A DNA stretch of 64,000 nt from Chamaecyparis obtusa (GCA_027943335.1 BSBK01005138.1:62001-126000); one strand, 5' to 3'; positions 23,797 to 36,719 are shown, counted from the first letter of the stretch. Notes: generated from the sequence alone by a model not told the origin. Program-made: numbers and translations.

Positions 23797-24155
23797 GTTA
23801 AATTGGTGGTTAGAAAATCCTTGGAAATTCATGACATGGCTTAACCACCTCCCATCTATTGGGTTAAATTTGGCATTTGTATTGGGCAATGACAATTTGA
23901 GATTTTGGTGCAATGCCAAATGAATCCAAAAATTGAGCTATTAGATCCTTGGGTCACAGGTTCGAGTCTCCCTTCAGTGGGTGATGAAGGCTCAGTCGGT
24001 GCCAAGGTGGAGATTGTTGACTTGGTGGTCAGAACCTCCTTGGAGATTCGTTACATGGCTTAACTGCCTCCCGTGTATCGGGTTAAATATGGCATTTGTA
24101 TTGGGCATTGAAAGTTCAAGCTTTTGGTGCAATGACAAATAATTCCAATGGGTGA
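23797..24155 (+). repeat. Tandem pair of about 135-bp units with tRNA-like box B
   Basis: Two units, 23797-23935 and 24016-24155 (offset 219 bp), share GTTxAxTTGGTGGTxAGAA, CATGGCTTAAC and GGCATTTGTATTGGGCA. Between them GGGTCACAGGTTCGAGTCTC (23951-23970) has a tRNA T-arm/box B pattern. This suggests a tRNA-derived SINE duplicated in tandem; box A is poor. Confidence 0.55.
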
Positions 24156-25339
24156 CTCCTTTTTAGGATGGGTAAACACATTTGACCTAAATATATGAAT
24201 TAGTGAGGTCACAAATGAGGAGCTCATACCCATTTAAACATCCATTAATAGCATCTTAATGAGGTTTGAAACTTGATGAAAAGAACAACACCAAAAATTT
24301 ACTATCACACCATGTCAATACACACAAAAGTAGGTGCCTCTTGCTATAAAAACATTATAATACTAAAATTTTCCTACTAACGTAGGACGTAATGACACTT
24401 ATTCATCTACTTAACATCTATGCAATTTTGGTTTTGCCTACTTCACATATAATGTTGAGATATATCCATTGTACTTAGTTATATTTAACACCACACTATA
24501 TACCACAAGTTATGGATTAAAAGGACGATGGATGTTATTCTAGGAAGAAATTTTTTTCTATAAGATGAATGTCTTGTATCAATAAGGAAAATTTTCATTA
24601 TAATAAAAGTGATAGTTGATAAGGAATTTCTTAACAATGGTACATGTTTGTTTTACTTCATAGTATATATGTTGATATCAATCTGTATGATTTTATATTT
24701 AAAGAGCACATTTCAAGTGTGTTGTTCAAATGTTTGAAAGAACATGCCTATGCATGGATGTTTTCTTGTGTTTATTGATGGATGGTAAAAAATAAATGTA
24801 ACTTTTTGATCATGGAAGGTATCCTAGTGACTAATTGACCTAAAAAACATAACATGTTTTATTCACTAAATAAGATGTCGACACTGACCCATAATATATA
24901 ACAATATCTTTTCACTAAATGTGGATGAGAACCTACAAGATGGTGGATTCTATTTTATTACACATTATGACTACAAGAAGGTTTTAACCATAGTACTTGT
25001 ACAAAGTTCCTCTAAAGGTATCTTTTAGCAAAGGAATATTTTCATTTTTACCCTTTTTTGTATTTTTTGAAATTTCCATTTTTTGATGTAAAACTGCATG
25101 ATGTTTGTTTACCAAATTTTTCATCATGTGACTTCTATTTTTTATTGTCTTTGAAAAATATAATTGTGATACTCATCAAACTAAGTATGTAAGAATTGAA
25201 AGTGCACATAGATGGTTTTTAATCTCATCTTTGATCTCCTAATGATTCTTATGCAAGTGATTATAAAATGGTTAAATGTGATTAATTGTGTTGAGGCACT
25301 ATTGATCTTAATATTATAACACATGCAAACATGACCTGC
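24156..25339. other. Spacer, no gene seen
   Basis: No recognisable coding sequence. It may be the very decayed remainder of the Ty3/gypsy pol found immediately to the right. Confidence 0.45.
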
Positions 25340-26040
25340 AAATTTTAATACCACTAGTTTTTACATCATGAACACTATTATATATTTCCTTAAATGGAAA
25401 TGTAGCTAATATATATAGCAATAATGGCTTCCCTTTGATGGGCACCTTAAGGACTAGAGGGAAATCACGGTATGCTTTTATCTTGTCTAAAGGTTGCTAA
25501 CAAGAGTTATCCTAATGAAAGAAAAAAATTCATTAATAGGCGTGAAGGTGGTTGGAACTTATCTACTAGCTAGGAAATGGATCTTCATATACTAATTTTT
25601 TTCCCTGAATCCTATGCAGTTAGGTAAGTTTATGAGGGTTATATCTCTAAATGAATTTCATAGTAGTTGGGTCAACATCAATGCCTCATCTAGAGATAAT
25701 GTATCTTAGATGTTTTCTAGACGTGACACCACTAAAATACTTCTTAGATTAATCCATAACTTATATTCTCCGAATCATTCAAACAGTCACTCAAGAATAT
25801 GTAGATGTTCTCTTATTTTTTACTTAGCTAGTATGGCATCTACATAGTCTTCTAGGATTTTGCGTAGCATGTCATTGAATATTACTATCATTGATCTTTG
25901 ATAAGTTACCCTAACTTTTAAAATCCTAAATAATAGTCTTGGTAATAAAATTTCCCCAAGAGTAAAACGTCTATTTTATATTGATCTTAAGAGGATAATT
26001 AAAACTTATTATATCTTGAAACATTATGAGTTTTCTCAAA
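25340..26040 (-). pseudogene. Ty3/gypsy reverse transcriptase remnant
   Basis: On the minus strand: TYQRSMIVIFNDMLRKILED then YVDA at the YxDD active site (last Asp replaced), IREHLHILE, FGEYKLWINL, then RDFPLVLKVPIKGKPLLLY. These are the RT fingers, palm and thumb and the start of RNase H in Ty3/gypsy pol. Several stops and frame changes occur. No LTR, integrase or gag can be tied to it. It lies next to the first piece of LINE-4, so it may belong to another insertion that removed or interrupted the 5' part of that LINE. Confidence 0.68.
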
Positions 26041-26149
26041 AAATATTCTCCAATACTTTGGAAAGTAGAAAACTAAATTCTCAAAAATATTGGACTAAAT
26101 AACAATCATAATTTTAAAAAATAAATAATAAATCAATCAAGTTGGTAAA

Positions 26150-26357
26150 ATTAACTTATGCCATGAGCCTTCATATGGAAAGGAAACATGGATAACAAGG
26201 CTAAACTTCCTCTCATCTCTTTGGACAACCTTTGCAAATAAAAAAGTTGCTAGTGGGGTTGTTGTTCATAACATAAAAGACATGAATCAAGATCTTGGGG
26301 CAAAATTAGTTTGGAGTTTATATACTAAGCCATATTCGAAATATGAAAGAATCATTC
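26150..26357 (+). pseudogene. LINE-4 piece 1: ORF2 region after RT
   Basis: Reads, across small frame changes, LPLISLDNLCK, GVVVHNIKDMNQDLGAKLVW then KPYSKYERII. This is the segment between RT and zf-RVT that is well conserved in plant LINEs (the IPL-W-D-C-P-K-GGLG...N-ALGAKLVWR pattern). It ends exactly at the left boundary of element A. The upstream RT is missing from the window or unrecognisable. Confidence 0.75.
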
Positions 26358-27768
26358 TATACAAGGGTGAAAAGGGAAGCAATGCAAATAAGATAGATCA
26401 CCTCTCCTTTATAGGATTGTACATTTGGAAGGAAGATGCCCACAATAGGATCAAGAGGTGAATCAAGCACTAAATGGGGACAATGATCCTTTGCTAAAAA
26501 TGTAATTTTGAAATGGAAATGATAATAAACACATAAATTCATATTATGAAATATTTACATGCATCTAGAAATGAAATAGGAAATAAGAAACTTCAGATTT
26601 GAACAAGTGATAGATAGAATGCCAAACGTAACTCTATCAATGTTTCTAATATCCCAACATTGTAACCTACCTTCCTGTCAAATATGAACCTATTTTTTAG
26701 GTTATATATTAGATGAGACAATTTGTACCCAAGTATATATCAATTGAATTGATCTATACCTTGGGTTTCTATCTGAAACTTTCAGGATCACTTCAATTGT
26801 TCCCAATCTGCTTGAAAAAGTTTTGACAACTTTGTAGCCTATTACTGCACACATAAAATAGGGAAAATTTTGGGTAAAGGGGATTTTCCTTTTTCAAATC
26901 CTCATTTAGGAATCAAACTTGAAAATGATAAGAAATTGTATGAAAGGAAAATATGCTGAAAGGTAAATGTTAGATTCATCTTGTATAAACCCTCATGGAT
27001 GGATGCAAAAATTATCCAGACCCATGCAGATGATTGAATGTGCTTGGAATCAATGACTTTACCTTTATTTTTAGAATAGGAATCAAAGATACCCTCACAA
27101 ATGCATGGATCTATGAACACCACTACTAGATCTTCAATGTAGGTATGCTTGATAATTGCTTGCAATGAAAGAGAGATGAATGTGGATAGATGGAAGGATT
27201 TTCTTTCTTGATTAAGAATTACTTTACTTTTCCATCATGGGAGATAAATTTTTTTTAATGGATAATATCATCTTGGAATGAAATTTAATGACTTAGAGAA
27301 ACTAGATCTTGGATGCTTGCCTTCAAATATTTTTCTCAATTGGTCTTGATTTCTTGATTTCTCTTGAAAACTTGATTGTAAATTTGTAGATCATGAAAGT
27401 ATATCAAAATTAGGAGATATAGGGTTTTTTTATAGCTCATACATCATTTTGGGATTCAAGATTGATCCACTCCAACCATCAGATATTTTTCTTATTAACA
27501 CCCTGAAATAGGGATCTAGGCCAAATTTTGGCCTAAATCCAAGGGTACAGGTTGACTAAGCCAATCTATACCTAGGTAACAACTGGAATGATCTATACCT
27601 ATGATTTTGATCCCAAATTTTAACTACATTCCAAGATGGTAGAGAAGAAGTGGGAAACGAGGAACCATGTTGCCAAGATCAAGCATAATGGACATCTGAT
27701 CTCGAAAAAACCAACATGGGCCCAAATAAAGCATCTAATTAGGGATGTTAAATTTTTAGGATAGTACA
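26358..27768 (-). repeat. Element A 3' LTR (left on plus strand)
   Basis: 1411 bp, homologous along its length to 32359-33746 and to both LTRs of element B. The outer end reads TATACAAGGG where the other copy has TGTACAAGGG. Confidence 0.8.
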
Positions 27769-27785
27769 TCTAGCCCCCACTTTAG
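27769..27785 (-). promoter_or_regulatory. Polypurine tract of element A
   Basis: In element sense CTAAAGTGGGGGCTAGA lies immediately before the 3' LTR; element B has the matching CTAAAGTGGGGTCTAAA. Confidence 0.6.
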
Positions 27786-28079
27786 TAGAAGTATAAGACA
27801 AGACAATGCTCTGGGAAAATTAGATCAATGCATAAGAATTATTTTATCAAGGTTAAAGAGACAACAAAATGTTAAGCCTCTAGGTGACTTAATTCTTCAT
27901 CAAATACAAATCCAAAATAAAAGAGGCATCACCTGAAAGAGAAAGAGATAAGAGACAGAAAGAGGCATGACCACTAGCATAGTAAGGTATTGACTTAGAA
28001 TGGATCATGAAAAGGAAAAGTGTTGCTGCAAAAGATGGCATTGATAATCTAGCAAGTTGTGTTATGCTAGTCAACCCAT

Positions 28080-28290
28080 CAAAACAAAGAGATTTATCTT
28101 TAAGGAAAGCATTGTGTCCATTAAGGGATCCTGAAAAAGGAAATTAGTCTTAAGGAAAGCATTATGTCCAAAGGGATCTATGAAAGAAGGATTATTCCTT
28201 AAGGAAAGTATCAGGTCTATTAAGGGATTAGTTGAATAATGCATAAGGGAGTGATAATGAAAAGATGAATATAAGGAAAGCATTGTCTCC
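28080..28290 (-). repeat. Short repeats near the 3' LTR of element A
   Basis: AAGGAAAGCATT(G/A)TGTCC followed by (ATT)AAAGGGATC recurs about four times with a period near 60 bp. Element B has the same feature at 36720-37000. Confidence 0.6.
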
Positions 28291-28779
28291 TTATCCATAT
28301 GCATAAGTGAGATTTCATTAAATCATTGTGTGTGTGTGAAATGTGAAATAAGGAAAAGAGTGTATGCCCCCACATAAAAGTGATTACAAACACCTTAATG
28401 GGAGAAATGGCTTTAACAAAGCATACATACACCCACAAGATATGTTTCCACTATGAGATGATCCCAAGAAAGGAAAAACCAAGGGAAATGAACATATGAC
28501 AAAAGAGAGCATGAAAGGCACATTTATGAATAGTGACACATGCACAACATAACATGTAACAACATATAGAATTTGTGAGATACAAATAGAGGAATGCCAT
28601 AAAAGGTCAATTCCTTTATCACCTTGTGCCAATAGAGAAACAAGGTTTGTCTAGAGAAAACTAAAAAAACATATTAAATTAGCACATCATAGGGGAAGCA
28701 CATTACAACAAGTAAACACAAAGAATCCACCACACAAGAGGAGCTAGTGAAGCGTAACACCTTCCCCCCCATCTCGGTT

Positions 28780-31400
28780 TGTAGTCTTTAGGGGATGTGG
28801 GAAACACACAAGAGGAGAAAAATTGAAAGCACGAAAGATGGAAGAATAGTCAGTTCCAAACAAGGACCATGTTGTAAAGATTGGTCACTTTGTTTGTAAC
28901 TAGGACTACGAGATAATTGCTTTGCAAACATAGCTAGTAAGTCTCGATTAACATCAATAATCTCATACATATCATCAGAATCACTAGCATGAACATCATC
29001 ATTTGCATTAGAAATATTAAAATGAAATCATCGTCATCAAGAGTATATATTCATCTAAATTAATTTTAGTAGAACCTAAGATATAAAGAAAACTATCATA
29101 TCTGTTCAATTTCATCTTTTTTCAAATTAAATTCATCCCTTGGGCTATGCATAGGTTGGTAAAATAGAATCAAAGCAACAATGATTAAGTTTGGTTTTTC
29201 TTGAGTTTTGGTTTGGTTTTTCCTGAGATTTGGTTTAGTTTAGGATCAATCAACATCAGGTACTTTTCTTCTTTAGGGGGAAGAACAAAAGACACCATAC
29301 TAGGTTGAGAGATGTCATCAATGGAGCTTTTATAGGATATAGGAGGCATACCAAAAGCATATAAAGGAGGTGTGGAAGGTGTAGGAAGAATTCCAGGTCT
29401 AGGGCAAGGAGATGAAACATCCTTAGGATCACCAAGCTCACAAATATTTTGGATTTTGAATTTTTGATAGGATAAAAAAAAATTTCTTTGTGAGGTTGAG
29501 TTGGTTGAGGCATGGAAGGCCACAAGATGTCAATGTCAAAATATTCTCTAGGCACTAAAGGCTGAGAAACTATTAAATATTAATTGTAATTATTTCTTCT
29601 TCGTGGTGAAATTTCAAACACTTATGAATAGGAGACACTGCAACTTTCATGTAGGTTCTATAGGAAAAGTAATGCATTTGTGGGTAGGATAGGTGAAACC
29701 ATTGTAAGTTTAAATTATCACATCATATTTATCATAGAAATCACATTGTAATTATCTAGTATAAATACATTATTCATTTATAACATTCACCATGCAAGTA
29801 AGATATATATTAAAGACACCAAGAAAAAGAAGACCATTAACCCTTGCTAAAATGTAAACAAGACCATCAGGTGCTTTAATAATCTCTTTAGGATCAAAAG
29901 GAATGCAAAGCTCAGGTTTAGGTTTGGGTTTAGATTTGAATTGATCAATAAGGTTGACAATATTGTTGGCTTTAGTAGACTCAACATCATAGTCAACAAC
30001 ATGGGTGGAAGTAGGTAAAGATTGAGTAGACTCAACGATATTGGTCGAATGAGAAGGTAAAATATTGGTATAAGTTTTCAATTTTTGTTTGAGAGGCTAT
30101 ATGTATTTGTTTCCTTTATCATTCAAACTCTCAATAGATATAGCATTAGAATCATTGAGGTGTTGAATAAATTTTTTTAAGCAGAAACACTACTCAATAT
30201 CATGGTAAGGTTGATGATGGCATTGACAAAAAGTTTTAGGATCAAAGGAATTAGTAATTTTTTTGGATGTGTCAATCGATTCTATTGGAGGAAGTCATTT
30301 CACATTAGCATTAATCAAATTTAATATCACATTATGAAAAGATTCAAAGAAAGAAGTAAAATTACAAGAAGGTCAAAAAATAAATGACAAAGGAACCACA
30401 CCTTTGGATGTTGTTTCCACTTGTTCATCAACATGATTTAATGAATTATTGATTTTTATGAATCTCTTAGGTTTCTAAAACTTTAGATAGGATTGAAATG
30501 CGATATCATTCTTATCAACTGGAGCCATTTGAGAAGTGCTCTCAAACTAACTCACTCGAAGCTCTAGTAATTGTGAAACATTGCACATAATTGAGTAAAA
30601 GAGGAAAATTAAAACAACAATATCTTATCCCTAAATTATTTTTGAAAATTAGAAATTAAAATATGTTGTATATCAACATCAGGAACAAAATAAGAATTAT
30701 GAGCATGCAAATGCTTAAATCTACCAATGAGATCATTTATTTTTTCTTTAACACCTTGTTTACAATACATCAAATTGGTCAAAGAAATTTTAGAACCAAT
30801 ATTGTTTTGAAACTGTTGAATGAAATATGTTATCAAGTTTTTCAAAGGAATCAATGGAAGGAGGCAAAGAAAAATACCATTGCAAGGCTTTATCTCAAAA
30901 AATTCTAGTAAACAATTTAGCTATGAAACTATGATCATGAGATAAATCACTACACAATGTTTGAAAGGTTTTAACACGAGTCAAAGGATCATCCTTACCA
31001 TTTCAAGTCTCTAAATAAGTAATTTCCATATATTAAGGAATAACATCATGAATGATGTCTAAGGACAAAGGACTAGCAATGTCACAAGTAGGAATGTTAA
31101 ACTTGGATTGAGTCAGAGGAAATTTGTTGTTGCAAGGATGAAACAATTTGAGCCAAGATATTGATAGTAGATTCAGTAGAAAGAGTGGTGAGAGATATGT
31201 TCAAAATATTTGGACCATTATGGGAAATAGAAGGAATGATAGAATATGAAAAAGGAATAATATTGTAAGTGGGTATGGATGAAGGTAAGGACACACATGG
31301 GACATTTGAAGAAGGAATAATAGGATTATGAATGCTAACATGTGTAGGATTGGTGTTTTGTATGGAAGAGCTTATGATAGGTGGATCATAAGTAGACATA
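28780..31400 (-). pseudogene. Element A gag-protease remnant with acidic C-terminal domain
   Basis: Minus-strand order: a Ser/Pro/Ile-rich N-terminal part (31399-31097), the retrotransposon gag domain (30854-30636: FIQQFQNNIGSKISLTNLMY then CKQGVKEKINDLIGRFKHLH), a region like a zinc-knuckle linker, then VVDYDVESTKANNIVNLIDQF and IKAPDGLVYILARVNG leading into a very decayed protease. The open stretch 29523-29185 (proline-rich, SPCPRPGILPTPSTPP) and the block HASDSDDMYEIIDVNRDLL plus QSDQSLQHGPCLEL (28990-28830) follow. The last block is nearly the same in element B. There are many stops and shifts. Gag would form particles; no polymerase is present. Confidence 0.72.
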
Positions 31401-31680
31401 ATAGGTACATTGAGGTAGGAATAGGAATGGAGGTCTCAATACTAGTGGTAGCTTACCATGAAACCTAATTATTGGGAACAATCTCTAATAGGATCGAAAT
31501 TGTTACCAATGAGATGAGAGATACTATGAAAGATATTAATACCATGTTCTTAATTATGAATTATCTTCCTCAAACCCTAAAGATGACCTTGGGATTAGAT
31601 TTTTATTGTCCTAACCATTTCTCTAAATTTTCAAGATTATGGGAAATATTTTGGACTTGCACATGAGTAAATCTTAAGGT

Positions 31681-32284
31681 CTCATCTTCATCATGAGAAG
31701 AATGGGAAGATTTTTCCAATAATTGGAGGAATATCACTAGTAGGCATGTTGGTCTCATTGAGATTCTGAGGAAACAAAAAGGACTTGAGATCAAAGGAAC
31801 CCATAAGTCTATGGCTTCTCCTGACTAGAATTCTATAAGTAGGACTCAATGTGATAACACTAATGCACTAAAAGATGAAAAAGACAGATCTAATGTAAAT
31901 ATGAATTTTGAAAGAGATACAAAAATCAACTACGTACAATTAAAAAAAGAACATCTAACTATCAAAATATGAAGATTTAAATCTCATCTTCATCATGAGA
32001 AGACTGGGAAGATTTTTCCAATAATTGGAGGAATATCACTAGTAGGCATGTTGGTCTCATCGAGATTCTGAGGAAACAAAAAGGACTTGAGATCAAAGGA
32101 ACCCATAAGTCTATGGCTTCTCCTGACTAGAATTCTATAAGTAGGACTCAATGTGATAACACTAATGCACTAAAAGATGAAAAAGACATAGATCTAATGT
32201 AAATATGAATTTTGAAAGAGATACAAAAATTAACTACGTACAATTAAAAAAAGAACATCTAACTATCAAAATATGAAGATTTAA
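31681..32284 (-). repeat. 302-bp tandem duplication in element A leader
   Basis: CTCATCTTCATCATGAGAAG begins at 31681 and again at 31983. The two units are almost identical, so the duplication is much younger than the element. It lies between the 5' LTR and gag. Confidence 0.88.
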
Positions 32285-32340
32285 AGCATACAATGAAGTA
32301 AATGCAATCTAACTTAAAAAATCAAAAGAGGAAATGTTTT

Positions 32341-32358
32341 GATTCAGGTTCACCAAAA
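32341..32358 (-). promoter_or_regulatory. Candidate primer-binding site of element A
   Basis: In element sense TTTTGGTGAACCTGAATC directly follows the 5' LTR. Element B has TTTTTGGTGATCCCGACTC at the same place. TGG after a short spacer fits a tRNA primer, but I cannot name the tRNA. Confidence 0.5.
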
Positions 32359-33746
32359 TGTACAAGGGGGAAAAGGGAAACATTGCAAATAGGATAGATC
32401 ATCTCTCCTTTTCAAGATTGCACATTTAGAAGGAAGATGCCCCCAATACGCTCAAGAGGTGACTCAAGTGCTAAATGGGGACAATGGTCCTTCACTAAAT
32501 ATGTAATTTAGAAATGGGAAATAATAATAAAGACATAAATATAGATTATGAAATATTTATATGCATCTATAAATGAAATAGGAAATAAGAAACTTCAGTT
32601 TTGAATAACTAATAGATGGAATGCTGAAAGCACCTATATCAACTTTTTTGAGATCCTGAAACCATAACCTGCCTTCTTGTTAATTTTGAGCTGATTTATA
32701 AGGGTATATATCAAATGAGTCGATCTATACCCAGGTATAGATTAGTTATGTCAATCAACACATTAGGTTTCTACCTGAAACTTCCAAGATTGGTTTGACC
32801 GTTCCTTACTTTCCCAAAATAGTTTCTGATAGTTTTTTATCCTATTCTTGCACACAAAAAAATGGGAAAAATTTTGGGTAAAAGGGGTTTTCCTTGTTCA
32901 AACCCCCCCTTAGAAATCAACCTTGAAAATGATAAGAAATTGCATGAAAGGAAAATACGCAGAAAGGTAAATGTTAGATTCACTTTGCATAAACCCTTAT
33001 GGACATATGTAGAAATCACTCATACCCATGAAGATCCTTGAATGTGACTGGAATCAAGAATTTGACCTTGATTTTTGGAATAAGAATCAAGGATTCCTTC
33101 ACAAATGAATGGATCTATGAACACCACTCCTAGATCTTCAATGTAGATATGCTTGATAATTGCTTGCAATGAAGGAGAGATAGATGTGGATAGATTGAAG
33201 GATCTTCTTTCTTGATAGAGAATTCCTCTACTTGGATGTCATGGGAGATAAAATTTCCTCAATGGATAAGGTCACCTTGGAATGAAATTAAATGAATTGG
33301 ATAAACTAGATCTTGGATGCTTGCCTTCAAATCTTGAATCCAATTACTCAATTTCTCTTGATTGCTCTTGAAAACTTGATTGCATAGTTTTAGATCATGA
33401 AATTATATCAAAATGAGGAGTGATGGGGTGTTTTCATACCTCATCCATAATTTTAGGATTCAAAATTGATCCAGGAAAACCACTAGATCTTTTTTTATTA
33501 ACACACTGTCGTAGGGCTCTAGGCCAAATCTGGGCCTAAATCCAAGGGAATAGACCAAATGGCCCGATCTATACCATAGGATTTTGATCCCATATTTGAA
33601 CTATGTGTCGGGATGGTAGAGAAGAAGTGGGAAAGAAGGAACCATGTGGCAAGGATCAAGCATAACAAACATATGATCTTGAAATCACCAAAATGGGGCC
33701 TAATAGAGTATCCAATTATGGGTGCTATTTTTTTTAGGATGGTACC
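32359..33746 (-). repeat. Element A 5' LTR (right on plus strand)
   Basis: 1388 bp. Shared landmarks with the left LTR include GGGAAA/GCA(A)TTGCAAATAGGATAG, TGCTTGATAATTGCTTGCAA and the inner words CTTGGATGCTTGCCTTCAAAT. Confidence 0.8.
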
Positions 33747-33751
33747 CATCC

Positions 33752-35005
33752 AAAATAAATATTTAGACTCCTTGTCATTGGAAAGGATTTTTATTATGGA
33801 AAATCCCCCTCAATGTTCTAGGATGTGTAATTTTTTAATTAAATATAGAGAAGTGATTTTTCCACATCTCTACTGGATAAATCATGAGGGTAGAAAGGCC
33901 CTTTTTTGGGAAGACTCTTGGTTGGGTAAACCCCCTTTATAAAATTTCCATCAACTCCAACAAGTGAAAGATATTTTACAAGTAAATTGGGGACAAAAAG
34001 TTGAGGACTATCTTGTTTTTCATGAGGATCATAACATGCCACAATAAAAATGGATAGATTTATCCACCCTTCCCTTTTCCCAATAATAAAAAGATTTGTT
34101 ATGTATTTTACTCCAACCACATCAAATCATTTATCTCCATAGGGAGATTTTTTATTTTGGGAAGCATTCCTTGGTAAATATTTAGTAAGAGATATGAATT
34201 TCTAAATTCTGAGGCCTCCTCAAAACCTTTACATCTTTTTTGGAATCAAGATTTCCAAACGTTGGAGTGTTCGCATGGACTACCCTAAAAAAGAGAAATA
34301 TAACAAGTGATAAAGTCTCCCACATTTGGATTGTAGATAATTTCAATTGTGTTTTATGTAACTCCATAATGGAGACAACTAATCATCTCCTTCTACAATG
34401 TGATTACACACAAAGTGTTGGAACTGGTTGAAAAATAAACTTTCTTGGTCAACCCCTCTTCCAAATTCTCCCATTGAATTGTTTGAGAACTATCACCTCC
34501 TCTATCAAGAGTCATTCTTTGCAATTATTTGGACAATATCTCTTTCCACTCTCCTTTGGAATATTCAGTGGGAGCATAACATGAGGATCTTAAGGAAAAC
34601 CTCTCTCTCCATTGATAAGTTTATTACCAAGATTGAAACTTCAATATCATAAATTGTTAAATCCTCTACTTTTGCAAGTAAAGGGTTGACATCTGTGTTT
34701 ACTTCATGGGACTCCAAATTTATTTCTATTTGGGAAAAGAATTCCCTTCCCTTTAGAGGAATTCTTATTATCAATACTCCTCAACAAGTTAACATATCTT
34801 CTATCAAATGACAACCTCCTCCACTTGAGTTCACTAAATAAATTTTGATGGTTCCTCCATAGGAAAATCAAGGCCCTTTGGAGTGAGTTGTGTCCACAAG
34901 AATACATAAGGGAGAATACTATATTTTGTTGCATATAAAGTTCAAGATTGCACAAATAATTTTTCTAAGAGTTGGGCACTATTCCGAGGGTTGTAAGTAG
35001 CAAAG
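33752..35005 (+). pseudogene. LINE-4 piece 2: zf-RVT and N-half of RNase H
   Basis: Starts with NKYLDSLSLERIFIMENPP directly after element A and goes on with ALFWEDSWLGKPPL. The zf-RVT domain includes FPNVGVFAWTTLKKRNITSD and CVLCNSIMETTNHLLLQC (34240-34431), where the CxxC...H...C ligands are intact. After LWNIQWEHNMRI the RNase H begins near 34820 with several frameshifts (FDGSS, GKSRPFGV, YKVQDCTNNFS). It stops at 35000 where element B is inserted. Stops and shifts make it non-functional. Confidence 0.8.
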
Positions 35006-36399
35006 CGTAAGGTTAGAAAAGGGAAGCAATGCAAATAGGTAGATCACTTCTCCTTTTCTTGATCTCATACTTTGGAAGGAAGATGTCCCACAATGTTCAA
35101 GAGGAGACTCAAATGATAATTTGGATAGCGATCCTTCATTAAGATATGTAATGATGAAAATGCAAATGATAAGAAAATGTACTGGAAATGAAAATTTAGG
35201 AAAATTATTGGAAAAAATAGAAATAACAGAGTGATATAGGTTGAAAGAGAGATAAAATATACAAAACTAGAACCTAGAATGCATATTTGATATATGGCTA
35301 AAATCTAGGAAAAAAATGAAGGGTATAGAATGACAATGGTGACCTACACTTGGGTATAGAAAGAGAATGACAATTTGTACCTAGTATTTTTGATTGAATT
35401 TTCCAAGGATCTTCTAATAGTTTTTTATCTTTCTGGATTTTGTTCAACAACTCCATAACCTTTTCCTACACATAGAAAAATGAGTAAAAGATTGTCTAAA
35501 TGGGGTTTCCTTGGTCAAACCCCTATTTAGGAATCAACCTTGAAAATGAATTCAAATTGCATAAAGGAAAGTATGTAAAATGGTAAATATTTGATTCACC
35601 TTGCATAAACCCTAATGGATGGATGGAGAAGTCTCTCATACCTATGAAGATGCTTTAATGTACTTGAAATCAAGGATTTGAATTTGGAATGTAATGTAGA
35701 ATCAAGGATACCCTCACAAATACATAGATCTATGAATGCCCCTCCTAGATCTTGAATGTAGATATGCTTGATGATCACTTGAAATGAAGGAGAGAGAATG
35801 TGAATGGAAGGAAGGATATTTTTGCTTGATTGAGAATTCCTCTACTTGACTAGCATGAGAGAGTAACTTGCTTCAATTGGAGAGGATTAACTTTGACTTG
35901 AAAGGTCTTTAAGAATTGGAGACTTGGAGACTTAGAGAAACTTGATCTTGGATGCTTGCCTTAAAATCTTGAGTCCAATTGTTTAATTGCTCTTGATTGC
36001 TTGAAAAACTTAATAGCTTGATTGCAAAGTTGTAGATCATGAATGTGTATAAAAAAAAGGAGAGATAGGGGGTTTTAATACTTAATACATTATTTTGAGA
36101 TTAAAAAATGCTCCAGGATGACCACAAAATCAAATTTCTTGTAAATACCTCGATATAGGGCCCTGAACCAAATTTGGGCCCCAATCCTCATGGATAGAAC
36201 ACCATTGGAATTTTGTACCTTGAATATTGGGCCAAAATTTGGGCAAGGTGTCAGGATATGTGAAAAGATGTGGGGGGAAGAATAAAAAGTTGCCAAGATC
36301 AAGCATAACAGGTGTTCGGACCTTGAAATCACCAAAATGAGGTCTAATAGATCCTAATAAAGAATCCTATTATGGGTGCTAACTTTTTGGGATGATACA
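35006..36399 (-). repeat. Element B 3' LTR (left)
   Basis: 1394 bp, homologous to 41292-42673. The outer end CGTAAGGTTAG has lost the TG/CA terminal base that the other LTR keeps. Confidence 0.82.
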
Positions 36400-36416
36400 T
36401 TTAGACCCCACTTTAG
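36400..36416 (-). promoter_or_regulatory. Polypurine tract of element B
   Basis: In element sense CTAAAGTGGGGTCTAAA directly precedes the 3' LTR. Confidence 0.6.
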
Positions 36417-36559
36417 CGAGAGTATGAGATAAATTCATTCTCACGATAAAATATATCAATGCGTAAGAACAATCTTATCAAGGTTAAGGAGACAAAAACA
36501 TCAAGTCTCCAAGTGACTTAAGTCCTCGTGAAATCCAAAACAAAGATAAAAGAGGAATC

Positions 36560-36561
<2 letters not shown>

Positions 36562-36594
<33 letters not shown>
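36562..36594. repeat. (GA)n microsatellite
   Basis: About 16 uninterrupted GA repeats near the 3' end of element B; element A has only a short AGAGAAAGAGA run there. Confidence 0.95.
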
Positions 36595-36599
<5 letters not shown>

Positions 36600-36719
36600 C
36601 ACTATCCCAGTAAGATACTATCTTACTATGGATCATGCAAAGATAAAGTACTGCAAAAGATGGTATTGAAAGTCTATCAAGCTACATTATGCTAGCTAAC
36701 CCATCAAAGAGGATCGGTC

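Larger units (their letters stand above)
26358..33746 (-). mobile_element. Element A: 7.4-kb Ty3/gypsy-type gag-protease LTR element
   Basis: Two LTRs in the same orientation (26358-27768 and 32359-33746) frame a minus-strand gag and protease remnant. LTR ends in element sense are TGTACxATCC...CTTGTACA, now mutated to TA and CC at the outer ends. The flanking 5-bp sequences CATTC (26353-26357) and CATCC (33747-33751) match at four of five. A possible PBS and a polypurine tract lie next to the LTRs. RT, RNase H and integrase are absent from the 4.6-kb interior, so it depended on another element. Confidence 0.82.

Noticed and set aside
23940..23975. A functional tRNA gene
   Set aside because: Only the T-arm/box B is good; box A and the acceptor and anticodon stems cannot be built, so a SINE-like origin is more likely.
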